This document shows, piece by piece, positions 9,194-18,845 of a stretch of 64,000 nt of DNA. Source of the stretch: Pseudoalteromonas sp. 0303 (GTDB lineage: Bacteria > Pseudomonadota > Gammaproteobacteria > Enterobacterales > Alteromonadaceae); assembly GCF_013349995.1 (NCBI RefSeq), contig NZ_JABVXF010000003.1:71787-135786 (forward strand), in the 5' to 3' direction. The translations under genes were made by a program, and so were the position numbers. The notes under the pieces were generated by a model. The model had not been told where the DNA came from. It was given only the letters and a program-made list of their open reading frames with translations, and ran no database searches. Numbering within the stretch: the stretch's first letter is position 1; every line of letters begins with the position of its first letter.

Positions 9194-9403
9194 ATGTCAC
9201 AAATGACACTCACACAAAAACTTGCCACTTTACAACCCTTGGTTGATCTAAACTTATTTGAATCAAGTTTAGAGTACCGTAACCGCATCTTAAACTTACT
9301 TGCTGAGCAAGAGCACTCACTGAATTTAATTAACAAAGAGTTTGGCAACGCTATGCCAGAAAGCTTTGGCTCAGAGAAAAAGTTTGTGTTGGGTTACAAC
9401 TAA
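9194..9403 (+). CDS. small conserved-looking hypothetical protein, 69 aa
   Basis: The start at 9194 has a strong AGGAGA ribosome-binding site. The protein (MSQMTLTQKLATLQPLVDL...) is soluble, amphipathic and mildly acidic, with no signal peptide or membrane helix. Codon use resembles the neighbours. A terminator-like hairpin at 9437-9458 follows, supporting an independent small gene. I do not recognise a family. Confidence 0.65.
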   Translation: MSQMTLTQKLATLQPLVDLNLFESSLEYRNRILNLLAEQEHSLNLINKEFGNAMPESFGSEKKFVLGYN

Positions 9404-9436
9404 CCTATGGTGATTTATTACCAACAAGATTTAAAC

Positions 9437-9458
9437 TGGCAGCTAGTGCCACTTTTTA
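9437..9458 (+). terminator. terminator after the 69-aa gene
   Basis: The stem TGGCA/TGCCA has a five-base loop and is followed by CTTTTTACTT. A second, weaker hairpin (AGCCAT ... ATGGCT then TTTTT) lies at about 9468-9497. Confidence 0.5.
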
Positions 9459-9619
9459 CTTAAGTGAGCCATTAATACACAATTGATGGCTTTTTACACA
9501 TTTTTATCCCTCAACAGCTTTATTTGCGTTCAAATTCCCCATTCAGACGACAAACTTGATTGTTTCTAACCAAAAATTTGATAAGTTAGAAAAGATTTAT
9601 CCACATTTTTGGAGCTCTC

Positions 9620-11758
9620 ATGCGTAAGACCTTAGTAGCAACTACGATTGCTAGTGTGCTTTTATTATCTGCTTGTAGTTCACAACAAGCCGACACTCAA
9701 ACTCAAGTTGAAACTGCCGCTGAAACAAAAACAGCTAATGTTGAAAACGTTCTTTTCAAGCCAAGCCCTTTACAATACATGGCCCCTGAGTTTGATAAAA
9801 TTTCGACTAAAGACTACGAGCCAGCGTTTGAAGCAGGCATCGCACAGCAAAAAGCTGAAATTGCAAAGATTGCAAACAACCCTGCACCAGCAACATTTGA
9901 AAATACCCTTGTTGCAATGGAGTACTCTGGTGAGCTATTAGACCGCACGTCTGCGGCATTTTTTAATTTATCAGGTTTAATCTCTGACAGTGAGTACCAA
10001 CGTATCGCCGCTAAAATGGCGCCGATTATGTCAGCTCACACTGATGACATTTACTTAAACAAAGCTTTATTTGCTCGCGTACAAAGCATTTACGACAACA
10101 AAGCGTCTTTAAATGCTGAAGATCAACGCCTTGTTGATTACTACTACAAAAAGTTCGTTAACGCGGGTGCAAAACTGACTGAAACTGAAAAGGCAAAAAT
10201 GCGTGAAATCAACGCAGAGCTTGCCAAGGTTTCAACTGAGTTTTCACAAAATATCTTAAAATCATTTAAAGAAGATGTGATTTTAGTTAAAGATAAAAGC
10301 GAATTAGCGGGTTTATCTGAAGGTGAAATTGCAAACCTTGCAGCTGCTGCCAAAAAAGCAGGTAAAGAAGGTTACATGATCACATTGGTGAACACGACTC
10401 GCCAACCTATCTTACAAAGCCTTGAAAACCGCAAGCTTCGTGAAAAGATTTGGACAACTTCTTCAACGCGTGCACAAGCAACAAACAGCCCTATCATCAT
10501 CAAAGAAACTAAGCTACGTGCTGAAAAAGCGGCATTACTTGGCTTTAAAGATTGGGCTTCGTATGTAATGACTAACCGTATGGCGCAAACAACTGAAAAT
10601 GTTTACGGCATCCTTGATGACTTAGCGCCGAAAGCGGTTGCTAAAGCAGAAGCAGAAGCAGAGCAAATCCAACAAGTAATCAAAAAGTCAGGTGAAACAT
10701 TTGCGCTTCAACCTTGGGACTGGGCGTTTTACGCTGAAAAAGTTCGCCAAGAGAAGTACGACTTAGACCCTGCTTTAGTTAAGCCTTACTTTGAAATGCA
10801 GTCAGTGATCCACGACGGTCTATTCTTTGCGATGAATAAACTTTACGGCATTACGTTTAAAGAACGTAAAGACCTACCGGTTTATCACGAAGACGTCATG
10901 GTGTTTGAAGTATTTAACGAAGACGGTAGCGCTATCGGCCTATTCTACATGGACCCTTACGCACGTGAAGGTAAACGTGGTGGTGCCTGGATGAGTGCCT
11001 ATGTTAGCCAAAGCGGTCTTAAAGACACTATGCCTGTGATCTACAACGCGCAGAACATTCCTAAGCCAGCTGAAGGTCAACCTACACTCATGACTTTCTC
11101 TGAAGTAACAACGATGTTCCATGAGTTTGGTCATGCTGCGCACGGTTTATTCTCTGACGTTAAATACCCAAGCTTAGCGGGTACAGCCACTGCTCGTGAC
11201 TTTGTTGAGTTCCCTTCGCAAGCACACGAAGACTGGAATATTGAACCAACAGTACTGGCAAACTATGCCAAGCACTACAAAACAGGTGAACCAATTCCAA
11301 AAGCGCTTTTAAACAAAGTACTTGAATCACAAAAATTCAACCAAGGCTTTGATACAACTGAGTATTTAGCTGCGGCACTACTTGATATGGAATGGCACTC
11401 ATTTGGTGTTGATGCTGACATTACAGACGTGCAGAAATTTGAATATGATGCATTAGACAAGCACGGTATTGCATATTACCCAGTACCACCACGTTATAAG
11501 TCTTGCTACTTCAGCCACACCTTTGCCGGTGGTTACTCAGCAGGTTATTACGCTTACCTTTGGACTGAAGTATTCGCAGCAGATGCGTTTGCACACATGA
11601 CTGAAGAAGGTGGTTTAACACGTGAAAACGGTGATAATTTCCGTAAAGAGATTTTATCAAAAGGTAACAGCCGCGACTTAATGCAAAGCTACATTGAGTT
11701 CCGTGGTCAAAAACCAACAACAGACGCACTATTAAAGCGTCGTGGTTTAGTTGAATAA
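9620..11758 (+). CDS. dcp: M3-family peptidyl-dipeptidase Dcp, lipoprotein
   Basis: This zinc metallopeptidase removes C-terminal dipeptides from oligopeptides. The active site is in TTMFHEFGHAAHG (HEXXH), with the downstream third ligand in FVEFPSQAHEDW. At 712 residues it matches bacterial Dcp/OpdA. Unlike the cytoplasmic E. coli enzyme it has a lipoprotein signal (SVLLLSACSS), so it probably acts in the periplasm or on a membrane. The start is preceded by a GGAG ribosome-binding site. It is monocistronic and ends at a strong hairpin (11773-11802). Confidence 0.92.
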   Translation: MRKTLVATTIASVLLLSACSSQQADTQTQVETAAETKTANVENVLFKPSPLQYMAPEFDKISTKDYEPAFEAGIAQQKAEIAKIANNPAPATFENTLVAMEYSGELLDRTSAAFFNLSGLISDSEYQRIAAKMAPIMSAHTDDIYLNKALFARVQSIYDNKASLNAEDQRLVDYYYKKFVNAGAKLTETEKAKMREINAELAKVSTEFSQNILKSFKEDVILVKDKSELAGLSEGEIANLAAAAKKAGKEGYMITLVNTTRQPILQSLENRKLREKIWTTSSTRAQATNSPIIIKETKLRAEKAALLGFKDWASYVMTNRMAQTTENVYGILDDLAPKAVAKAEAEAEQIQQVIKKSGETFALQPWDWAFYAEKVRQEKYDLDPALVKPYFEMQSVIHDGLFFAMNKLYGITFKERKDLPVYHEDVMVFEVFNEDGSAIGLFYMDPYAREGKRGGAWMSAYVSQSGLKDTMPVIYNAQNIPKPAEGQPTLMTFSEVTTMFHEFGHAAHGLFSDVKYPSLAGTATARDFVEFPSQAHEDWNIEPTVLANYAKHYKTGEPIPKALLNKVLESQKFNQGFDTTEYLAAALLDMEWHSFGVDADITDVQKFEYDALDKHGIAYYPVPPRYKSCYFSHTFAGGYSAGYYAYLWTEVFAADAFAHMTEEGGLTRENGDNFRKEILSKGNSRDLMQSYIEFRGQKPTTDALLKRRGLVE

Positions 11759-11772
11759 TCACCATGATGTTT

Positions 11773-11802
11773 AAAGTATGAGGGGAAACCCTCATACTTT
11801 TT
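11773..11802 (+). terminator. terminator after dcp
   Basis: A long stem AAAGTATGAGG/CCTCATACTTT has a short loop and ends in a T run, 15 bases beyond the dcp stop. Confidence 0.85.
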
Positions 11803-11904
11803 AGTACCAATTAAACTTTCACCCCACTTTTATTCCTATTCACCTCAAAGCCATTGTCAGTTAACTCGTTTTTGCTAATCTCAAAAAAAAACACGAGTTC
11901 ACAC

Positions 11905-13332
11905 ATGAAAAATACTTTACTTTTAGGACTTTGCTCAGCTTTAGCTGCATGTTCATCAACCCCAGATGAGCGCGCTGACATCGTGATAGAAAACGCCCAA
12001 ATTATTGATATGCAAACTGGGGCTATCTCAGCAAAGCAATCTCTTGCCATTCGCGATGGAATTATCATCAAACGTAGCGATAAACCTTTAAGTAGCCACT
12101 ATCAAAGCTCAACATTGATTGATGCCAAAGGTCAGTATGTCATGCCTGGTCTATGGGATATGCATGTCCACTTTGGTGGTGGTGATGAACTTATTGAAGA
12201 AAATAAACAGCTATTGCCACTGTATTTAGCCTACGGCGTAACAACTGTTCGTGATGCTGCGGCTGATTTGAGTGAATCTGTACTTAGCTGGCGTGAACAA
12301 GTAAAACAAGGTCAGTTAGTGGGCCCAACTATTTTCACCTCAGGCCCGAAATTAGAAGGTAAAGGGTCTATTTGGCCCGGTGATTTAGAAGTAGAAACGA
12401 CTGAAGAAATGCATGCTGCAATGGATCTATTAGACAGCATGGACGTTGATTTTATCAAAATTACCGACAGCGCTTTAACGCCTGAGCTCTACATAAAAGC
12501 CGTGCATGAGGTTAAAAAGCGTGGTTATCAAATTTCGGGGCATATTCCATTTTCATTGTCTGTGACTGATGTCTCCAAGGCGGGTCTTGATGCGATTGAG
12601 CATATGACCTATATGCTTAAAGCTGCGGCTAAAAACGAAGCAGATATTTCTGCAAAGGTTGCTTCAAAAGAGCTGAGTTATCGCACTGCGCTGCCTATTA
12701 TCACCGCGCAGTTTGATGAACCGACAGCTATTGAGAAGTTTACGGTTCTTGCTAACAACGACACCGCCGTGGTGCCAACCTTGATTGGTGGCAAAATAAC
12801 GGCTTACATTGATGAAGACAATCATCAAGACGATGCCTATTTAGATTATTTAGGTAAAGGTTTAAAAGCAACTTATCAGTGGCGAGTTGATAGAGCTAAC
12901 AAAGACACCCCTGCACAAATCAAACAGCGCAAAGAGCGTTTTATTAAAACCGCCCAGTTACTCCCTATCGCCCAACAGGCAGGTGTGAGCATTATTGCAG
13001 GCACAGACGCGGGCTTTTTAAATTCGTATATTTATCCGGGGCTTTCTTTACACCAAGAACTGAGTATTTTTAATGAATATGGCCTAACACCACTGCAAAC
13101 ACTGCAAGCTGCAACACTCGCGGGGCCTAAATTTTTAAATAAACAACAGCAATATGGTGCCCTTAGTGAAGGCAAAGTAGCCGATCTCATTTTGCTTTCA
13201 GAAAACCCGCTTGTTGATATTCGTAATACACAAACGCTAAAGGGTGTTGTCTCGCACAGCACGTTTTACGATAGCAACGCACTTGAGCTATTAAAGCAAC
13301 AAGCAAAAGCCTTTGTTGACAGCCAACCCTAA
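11905..13332 (+). CDS. lipoprotein amidohydrolase (imidazolonepropionase/prolidase-like)
   Basis: This metal-dependent hydrolase of the amidohydrolase superfamily has a lipoprotein signal (LCSALAACSS), so it is an envelope enzyme. The first metal site is GLWDMHVHFGG (HxH), then a His strand in ISGHIPFSL and IEHMTYM, and the final catalytic Asp in IIAGTDAGF. The C-terminal GKVADLILL strand is typical. I chose ATG 11905 (475 residues). The frame extends to 11854 but that start would bury the signal peptide. The substrate is unknown; secreted relatives act on dipeptides or cyclic amides. Confidence 0.85.
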   Translation: MKNTLLLGLCSALAACSSTPDERADIVIENAQIIDMQTGAISAKQSLAIRDGIIIKRSDKPLSSHYQSSTLIDAKGQYVMPGLWDMHVHFGGGDELIEENKQLLPLYLAYGVTTVRDAAADLSESVLSWREQVKQGQLVGPTIFTSGPKLEGKGSIWPGDLEVETTEEMHAAMDLLDSMDVDFIKITDSALTPELYIKAVHEVKKRGYQISGHIPFSLSVTDVSKAGLDAIEHMTYMLKAAAKNEADISAKVASKELSYRTALPIITAQFDEPTAIEKFTVLANNDTAVVPTLIGGKITAYIDEDNHQDDAYLDYLGKGLKATYQWRVDRANKDTPAQIKQRKERFIKTAQLLPIAQQAGVSIIAGTDAGFLNSYIYPGLSLHQELSIFNEYGLTPLQTLQAATLAGPKFLNKQQQYGALSEGKVADLILLSENPLVDIRNTQTLKGVVSHSTFYDSNALELLKQQAKAFVDSQP

Positions 13333-13430
13333 CCCCCCCATTGCCCATGACCGCGTATTATCCGTCATGGGCAATTTTAATTTTCAGCCATCTCATATAC
13401 ACTGCCCTTTTTGCACATAACTCGAATAAC

Positions 13431-14288
13431 ATGACCTACTTATTTGCTGTAACCCTGCTTTGGGCCTTTTCGTTTAGTCTTATTGGTGTCTATTTAGCAG
13501 GCCAAGTGGATGCATGGTTTAGTGTGTTAATGCGCATTGGCTTAGCAACCTGCGTGTTTTTGCCCTTTTTACACTGGCGTAAAACTCCTAAAGCCTTAGC
13601 ACTAAAGCTCATGGCAATAGGCGCAGTACAGCTTGGTGTGATGTACAGCTTCTATTACCATTCGTTTTTGTACCTTAGCGTGCCCGAGGTACTGCTATTT
13701 ACGGTAATGACGCCACTTTACATCACTTTGTTAAACGATTTGCTTGAAAAGCGTTTTAATGCCAAGTTTTTATTCGCCGCAATGCTAGCTATTTTAGGTG
13801 CCGTTGCTATTCGCTATGAAGGCGTCGATGAAAACTATCTCATTGGTATGCTAATGGTTCAGGCTGCTAATATTTGCTTTGCTACCGGTCAAGTAACTTA
13901 CAAACGTTTAATGCAAGATGAGCAACTCCCCCACTCTCGGGTGTTTGCTTGGTTCTTCATTGGCGCTTTAATTGTCGCACTAATTTGTTACGGCTTATTT
14001 GGTGATACCAGTAAGCTACCCACCACAACGACACAATGGGGCGTGTTAATTTACTTAGGCACGATTGCTTCAGGGCTTGGTTATTTCGCGTGGAATAAGG
14101 GCGCAACTATTGTCAATGTAGGTGCCTTGGCCGTAATGAATAACCTACTGATCCCAGCAGGGATCATCGTTAACATTGTGATTTGGAATCGTGATGCCGA
14201 TATCATCAAGCTTGCCATCGGCGCTGCGATTATCTTATTAGCACTTATTATAAATCAGAAACTTAATAAAACTGCCACGGAGTCATGA
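13431..14288 (+). CDS. EamA/DMT-superfamily transporter
   Basis: This 285-residue integral membrane protein has about ten helices in two EamA repeats. It starts MTYLFAVTLLWAFSFSLIGVYLAG. The second repeat includes YLGTIASGLGYFAWNKGATIVNVGALAVMNNLLIPAG, characteristic of amino-acid or metabolite exporters. The in-frame stretch back to 13341 would add a 30-residue leader and is less likely. It lies about 100 bases after the amidohydrolase in the same direction, with no terminator between, so co-transcription is possible. Confidence 0.85.
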   Translation: MTYLFAVTLLWAFSFSLIGVYLAGQVDAWFSVLMRIGLATCVFLPFLHWRKTPKALALKLMAIGAVQLGVMYSFYYHSFLYLSVPEVLLFTVMTPLYITLLNDLLEKRFNAKFLFAAMLAILGAVAIRYEGVDENYLIGMLMVQAANICFATGQVTYKRLMQDEQLPHSRVFAWFFIGALIVALICYGLFGDTSKLPTTTTQWGVLIYLGTIASGLGYFAWNKGATIVNVGALAVMNNLLIPAGIIVNIVIWNRDADIIKLAIGAAIILLALIINQKLNKTATES

Positions 14289-14323
14289 TAGGCTAAACTC
14301 TATTCGATTAGAGGGATGCTGTT

Positions 14324-15553
14324 ATGCGCGCACTGGTTATATGTTGTTTAGTTTTCGTTATTCAAGGCTGTAAGAATCTGCCTGTCGAACAGGCAGTGCA
14401 AGTGGGTGCTAGGCCTTACTATTTAATCGACAAGATGACAGATGGACCTTTAAAGCAGCAACTTGCTGAATGCGGTAATAGCCCTTTCTATAAAACTGAT
14501 TTTGTAATTGGTCATCGCGGTGCCCCCATGCAGTTTCCTGAGCACAGCAAAGAGTCATATTTAGCCGCTGCAAGAATGGGCGCTGGCGTACTTGAATGTG
14601 ACGTCGCCTTTACTAAAGACAAACAACTCGTGTGTCGCCATTCACAGTGTGATTTACACACCACTACCAACATTTTAGCGATTCCTGAGCTCGCTGCAAA
14701 ATGCAGCCAACCTTTTACTCCGACCAAAGACGGCCAACCAGCTCAGGCTAAATGCTGCACCAGCGATATCACCCAAGCTGAGTTTTTAACCTTAAAAGCT
14801 AAAATGGATGGTGCCAACCCTAACGCCAAAACGGTCGCTGAATATATGCAAGGAACACCAAGCTGGCGCACTGATTTATACGCAAACAGTGGCACTGTTA
14901 TGACCCACCAGCAAAGCATTAAGTTATTCAAATCACTGGGTGTAAAAATGACACCCGAGCTAAAAAGCCCAGAAGTTAGCATGCCATTTAACGGTTTTAG
15001 CCAGCAAGATTATGCACAAAAAATGCTTGATGAGTATCGGGATTTAGGTGTGAATAGCCAAGATGTTTATCCGCAATCATTTAATCTTGAAGATGTGAAG
15101 TATTGGCTAAACAATCACCCTGAATTTGCAAACAACAGTATTTATCTTGATGGCCGAGATGAGCAAGCAGACTTTGATGCTATGGATGAAACAACTTGGC
15201 AGCCATCAATGCAGGCTCTATATAACGATGGAGTACGCATTATCGCACCGCCAATGTGGATGCTTTTAAGCCTTGATGAGTCAGGTGCAATCGTGCCTTC
15301 CCTTTATGCTATTAAAGCTAAACAAGCCGGACTGAACATCATTACTTGGAGTTTAGAGCGCTCTGGTCCATTAAATAATGGCGGTGGTTATTATTACCAG
15401 TCGATTGCCCGTGTAATTAAACAAGATGGGCAAATGATGAAAGTGGTAGACGTCCTTGCTAAGCAAGTGGGTGTGATGGCTATTTTCTCTGACTGGCCTG
15501 CTACTCTTACCTATTACGCAAGCTGTATGAAGTATCCTGCCTCAGAGAGTTAA
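14324..15553 (+). CDS. glycerophosphodiester phosphodiesterase family lipoprotein
   Basis: It is predicted to hydrolyse glycerophosphodiesters to glycerol-3-phosphate and an alcohol. A short lipoprotein signal (VIQGC) is followed by the GDPD core: [19 protein letters not shown], then [21 protein letters not shown], with the general-acid His in CRH. Later MTPELKSP supplies the Glu strand. At 409 residues it is longer than the minimal domain because of inserts after residue 110. The ribosome-binding site is AGAGGGA. It is close behind the EamA gene (35 bases), probably the same transcript. Confidence 0.88.
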   Translation: MRALVICCLVFVIQGCKNLPVEQAVQVGARPYYLIDKMTDGPLKQQLAECGNSPFYKTDFVIGHRGAPMQFPEHSKESYLAAARMGAGVLECDVAFTKDKQLVCRHSQCDLHTTTNILAIPELAAKCSQPFTPTKDGQPAQAKCCTSDITQAEFLTLKAKMDGANPNAKTVAEYMQGTPSWRTDLYANSGTVMTHQQSIKLFKSLGVKMTPELKSPEVSMPFNGFSQQDYAQKMLDEYRDLGVNSQDVYPQSFNLEDVKYWLNNHPEFANNSIYLDGRDEQADFDAMDETTWQPSMQALYNDGVRIIAPPMWMLLSLDESGAIVPSLYAIKAKQAGLNIITWSLERSGPLNNGGGYYYQSIARVIKQDGQMMKVVDVLAKQVGVMAIFSDWPATLTYYASCMKYPASES

Positions 15554-15641
15554 CTGAGCATCAATAAATTTCAAGGGCTTTTACTCGTCCAAAAGGTGGG
15601 GCTGAGGTATTATTAGCTAAACCGATTTTACAAGGATTAAC

Positions 15642-16379
15642 ATGATTATTCAGCACCATAGCCACGACATAGCGACCAACACAGGCACAATGCGCACCAG
15701 TATTTATCGCCCTGTAGAAGAAGGTAAATACCCGTGTGTTATTTTCTATTCTGAAATTTTCCAAGAAACAGCCCCTATTGCACGCTCTGCGGCAATACTT
15801 GCTGGTCATGGTTTTGTCGTGTTAGTGCCAGAAGTTTTTCATGAGTTAAATCCTATTGGGACGGTACTTGCTTATGATGATGCTGGTAAAGACAAAGGCA
15901 ATGCCGACAAATGGGCAAAACCGCTTGAGAGCCATGACTCAGATACTGACGCTTTAATTGCATTTGCACGTCAGCAAGATTACTGCACAGGAAATGTCGG
16001 TGCCATGGGCGTATGTATTGGTGGTCACCTTGCATACCGAGCTGCATTAAACACAAGTATCAAAGCCGCTTTTTGTTTATACGCGACAGATATACACAGC
16101 GATACTTTACCAGCACAAGCAGGTAATAACTCATTTGAGCGCATGGCAGATATTAAAGGTGAGATCCACTTTGTTTGGGGTAAACAAGACCCACATGTAC
16201 CAAAAGAAGGCCGCCTTAAAATTTACCAACAAGCGGTGGCAACAGGCATTAATTACCAGTGGCAAGAAGTGAACGCCCAACATGCGTTTATGCGCGACGA
16301 AGGCGACCGATACGACCCAGCTCTTGCCATCAGCATGTATCAACAAGCCGTTGCTTTATTTAATCGCACGCTTGTTTAA
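15642..16379 (+). CDS. dienelactone hydrolase family protein
   Basis: This alpha/beta-hydrolase of 245 residues is predicted to be cytoplasmic. The nucleophile elbow is GVCIGGH (Cys), the acid is in WGKQDPHVP and the His in NAQHAFMRDEG, so the Cys-Asp-His triad of dienelactone hydrolases is complete. Substrate range in this family is wide. The ATG at 15642 follows AAGGA. Its stop interlocks with that of the LysR gene on the other strand (shared TTAA at 16376-16379). Confidence 0.88.
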   Translation: MIIQHHSHDIATNTGTMRTSIYRPVEEGKYPCVIFYSEIFQETAPIARSAAILAGHGFVVLVPEVFHELNPIGTVLAYDDAGKDKGNADKWAKPLESHDSDTDALIAFARQQDYCTGNVGAMGVCIGGHLAYRAALNTSIKAAFCLYATDIHSDTLPAQAGNNSFERMADIKGEIHFVWGKQDPHVPKEGRLKIYQQAVATGINYQWQEVNAQHAFMRDEGDRYDPALAISMYQQAVALFNRTLV

Positions 16380-17287
16380 GTAGTCATAGTGGCTACTTGA
16401 TTAGTAAAATAATCCTTCAAGTAATCAAGTAAAACCCGCAGCTTTTTACTTCCCGCCGCCCCTGGCGGGAATACGCCATAAAGTTCAATATCGGCAGTTT
16501 TGTAATCATCTAATATTGTGCGTAACAATCCCGCTTTGATCCTGGGTAGTGCATCATAAACTGGGATTTTCGCTAAACCATGCCCAGCTTCAACAAAGGC
16601 AGTTCGAGCAGCGGCATTATTGGTACTTATGCCACCACTAACAGCCACCTCAAAGCGGCGTTTATCTTTTTCGAGCGTAACAACAGCACTACTTGGTTGA
16701 TACACCACCCATGTATGCTCTGCTAAATCGGCAATGCTCTTTGGTATAGGGTATTTTGTAAAGTAATCGACTGAACCGCATAAGCAGGTCGCCATACTTG
16801 CAAGTTTAGTCGCTTGTAAGTTTGAGCTTTCAAGGGCAACACCTCTAATCGCTAAGTCATAGCCCTCTTTGATGATATCAACCACATCATCGCTAAGCTG
16901 TAAATCAATATCTATTTTCGGATACAAACGCCTAAACTGAGCCAGTGCCGGTACCACAAGTTGCAAACCAACATTCACCGGACAACTCAATTTGATAACC
17001 CCAACCGGTTCACTCTTTAAGTTCTCAAGGTATAAGTTAGCAGCCTCAGCGTGCTCAGTGATAGCCTGACAACGTTCGTAATAAGCCATACCTGCTTCGG
17101 TGAGAGTCATGGTACGCGTTGAGCGGTTAAGTAACGTCAGCTTTAATTGCTGTTCTAATTTCTTTAAGTGATAACTAACTACAGCCCTTGATAAACCAAG
17201 TTGTTGAGCCGCTTTAGTTAAGCTGCCTTGCTGCACAATGTGGGCAAACACCACCATGCTTTTTAATTGCTCAAACGATACTTTCAT
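16376..17287 (-). CDS. LysR-family transcriptional regulator
   Basis: This 303-residue regulator has an N-terminal winged helix (MVVFAHIVQQGSLTKAAQQLGLSRAVVSYHLKKLEQQL) and a periplasmic-binding-like effector domain (GVIKLSCPVNVGLQLVVPAL...). The ATG at 17287 has GGAG in good position. The longer frame to 17374 would cross the intergenic operator. It is divergent from the DJ-1/PfpI gene at 17422, so that gene is its most probable target. Its helix-turn-helix most resembles the DsdC/AaeR-like 'LTKAAQQLGLSRA' class. The effector is unknown. Confidence 0.9.
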   Translation of the reverse strand: MKVSFEQLKSMVVFAHIVQQGSLTKAAQQLGLSRAVVSYHLKKLEQQLKLTLLNRSTRTMTLTEAGMAYYERCQAITEHAEAANLYLENLKSEPVGVIKLSCPVNVGLQLVVPALAQFRRLYPKIDIDLQLSDDVVDIIKEGYDLAIRGVALESSNLQATKLASMATCLCGSVDYFTKYPIPKSIADLAEHTWVVYQPSSAVVTLEKDKRRFEVAVSGGISTNNAAARTAFVEAGHGLAKIPVYDALPRIKAGLLRTILDDYKTADIELYGVFPPGAAGSKKLRVLLDYLKDYFTNQVATMTT

Positions 17288-17308
17288 ACAAACTCCTAAT
17301 CTAACCTG

Positions 17309-17327
17309 AATAATTGTATCAATTATT
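17309..17327. promoter_or_regulatory. perfect palindrome, probable LysR operator
   Basis: AATAATTG and CAATTATT form a perfect eight-base inverted repeat around a three-base centre. It lies between the divergent LysR and DJ-1 genes, 22 bases from the LysR start, so it is placed for autoregulation and control of the partner gene. Confidence 0.6.
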
Positions 17328-17354
17328 AAACCAATGAAGTCAAATTTATCTGCG

Positions 17355-17383
17355 TTGTTTAACTCGATTTTCACCCCTATAGT
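17355..17383 (+). promoter_or_regulatory. promoter of the DJ-1/PfpI gene
   Basis: -35 TTGTTT (17355-17360), a 17-base spacer and -10 TATAGT (17378-17383) lie about 40 bases before the start codon. Confidence 0.55.
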
Positions 17384-17421
17384 GTTATTAACGATGTTTA
17401 ATACACAAAAAGGGATTCACT

Positions 17422-18108
17422 ATGTCAGCTAAGAAAATTTTAATGGTACTCACTTCGCACGATGAACTTGGCGATACCGGCCATAAAACGGGCTTTTGGG
17501 TCGAAGAATTTGCCGCACCCTACTACGCCTTTATTGATGCCGGTGCAGAGGTAACTTTAGCTTCTGTTAAAGGTGGCCAACCTCCGGTTGATCCAAATAG
17601 TGCAGCACCTGATGCTGCAACTGATGCCACAAAACGTTTTGAGCAAGACAGTGCGGCAAAAACTTTAATGGCTAATACTAAACCTCTGGCTGAAGTTAAA
17701 GCCGATGATTTTGATGCGGTATTTTACCCAGGTGGCCATGGTCCGTTATGGGACTTAGTTGATAACCAAGATTCAATTAGCTTGATAGAGCAATTTCTTA
17801 ACTCAGAGAAACCAGTGGGTGCAGTATGTCACGCCAGTGCCGTATTACTGAATGCGAAAAATGCAGCTGGTAAATCTGTGGTATTTGATAAAAAAGTGAC
17901 CGGCTTTAGTAATTCAGAAGAAGATGCCGTACAGCTTACCAATGTTGTGCCATTACTTGTTGAAGATGAGCTAATCAAACAAGGTGGTCAGTATCAAAAA
18001 ACCGATGATTGGGGCGAGCTTGCGATTGAAGATGGCCTACTAATCACAGGGCAAAACCCTGCAAGTTCTGAGCTTGCTGCGAAAAAACTATTAACCAAAT
18101 TAGGTTAA
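17422..18108 (+). CDS. type 1 glutamine amidotransferase-like protein (DJ-1/PfpI, Hsp31-like)
   Basis: This 228-residue cytoplasmic protein has a nucleophile elbow GAVCHASAVLL, an FYPGGHGPLWDL segment and an N-terminal TGFWVEEFAAPYY strand with the conserved Glu. This is the layout of Hsp31/glyoxalase III-type proteins, which deal with reactive aldehydes or glycation. The Cys-His pair is present. The ribosome-binding site is AAGGGA. It is probably controlled by the divergent LysR through the palindrome at 17309-17327. It ends at a long hairpin (18136-18164). Confidence 0.88.
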   Translation: MSAKKILMVLTSHDELGDTGHKTGFWVEEFAAPYYAFIDAGAEVTLASVKGGQPPVDPNSAAPDAATDATKRFEQDSAAKTLMANTKPLAEVKADDFDAVFYPGGHGPLWDLVDNQDSISLIEQFLNSEKPVGAVCHASAVLLNAKNAAGKSVVFDKKVTGFSNSEEDAVQLTNVVPLLVEDELIKQGGQYQKTDDWGELAIEDGLLITGQNPASSELAAKKLLTKLG

Positions 18109-18135
18109 ACTAGGTCAATATGCTCTAGACCTTTA

Positions 18136-18170
18136 GTAAACACCTTGCATATCAAGGTGTTTACCTTCAC
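18136..18170 (+). terminator. long hairpin after the DJ-1 gene
   Basis: A perfect twelve-base stem (GTAAACACCTTG with its complement) has a five-base loop and is followed by CTTCACTTTT. The T run is delayed, so termination may be partial. Confidence 0.6.
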
Positions 18171-18220
18171 TTTTAATAAGTTATACTCATTCGGTCACAT
18201 TGATTTAAGAGCTTCTCATC

Positions 18221-18811
18221 ATGACTGAAAAAAAAGCTGTCAAAATTCCTCCTATCAGTAGTAAGCGATTCGCAATTTTAGGCATTATGCTGGTGTGCTT
18301 GGTACTGCAAATAATTAATACTCTACCCGGCATAAACTTAAACGGCTTAGGTATTTTGCCAAGACAGATATCTGGTTTATCAGGGGTGTTTTTTGCGCCA
18401 TTTTTACATGGTGGCTGGGCACACCTTTTTAGTAACCTAGTGCCATTTGCTATTCTCGGCTGGCTAGTTTGCCAATTTAGCGTAAAACGCTTTTGGCTGG
18501 TGTTTGCAGGTACAGCGCTCATTGGTGGATTACTAGTATGGCTATTTGGCCGCAGCAATATTCATGTAGGACTAAGTGGTGTTATCTACGGTTTATGGGG
18601 CTACTTAATTAGCTACGGCATTATGCACCGCTCATTCAAAGCCATTTTAATCAGTATTGCGGTTGTTGTGCTATACAGCGGCCTGATTTGGGGTGTCTTC
18701 CCGCAGCGCATTCATATTTCATTCGAAAGCCATTTATTCGGCGCAATTAGCGGCGCATTCATCGGCTATATTATGGCAAAGCGTGATAAGCAAAAGAGCC
18801 CTAAGCTTTAA
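18221..18811 (+). CDS. rhomboid-family intramembrane serine protease
   Basis: This 196-residue inner-membrane protease has about six helices. The family marks are present: HGGWAHLFSNLVPF in the second helix region, the catalytic Ser in VGLSGVIYGLWGY (GxSG), and the catalytic His in SFESHLFGAISGAFIG. It cleaves transmembrane substrates within the bilayer; natural substrates are unknown. It is convergent with the EEP nuclease, with heptamer-periodic repeats filling the 25-base gap. Confidence 0.9.
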   Translation: MTEKKAVKIPPISSKRFAILGIMLVCLVLQIINTLPGINLNGLGILPRQISGLSGVFFAPFLHGGWAHLFSNLVPFAILGWLVCQFSVKRFWLVFAGTALIGGLLVWLFGRSNIHVGLSGVIYGLWGYLISYGIMHRSFKAILISIAVVVLYSGLIWGVFPQRIHISFESHLFGAISGAFIGYIMAKRDKQKSPKL

Positions 18812-18845
18812 ACTGACAGCTGAAAGCTATTAGCTTCTAGTCTCT
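18811..18845. repeat. short heptamer-periodic repeat (AGCTNNN type)
   Basis: Consecutive seven-base units read AACTGAC, AGCTGAA, AGCTATT, AGCTTCT, AGTCTCT. The array covers the junction of two convergent genes and runs into the last codons of the EEP gene. It shares period and core with the arrays at 30489, 30825 and 35393. Confidence 0.55.

Noticed and set aside
9121..9348. 75-codon minus-strand ORF
   Set aside because: It is antisense to the 69-aa gene at 9194-9403, which has a strong ribosome-binding site and terminator; Cys/Ser-rich shadow composition.
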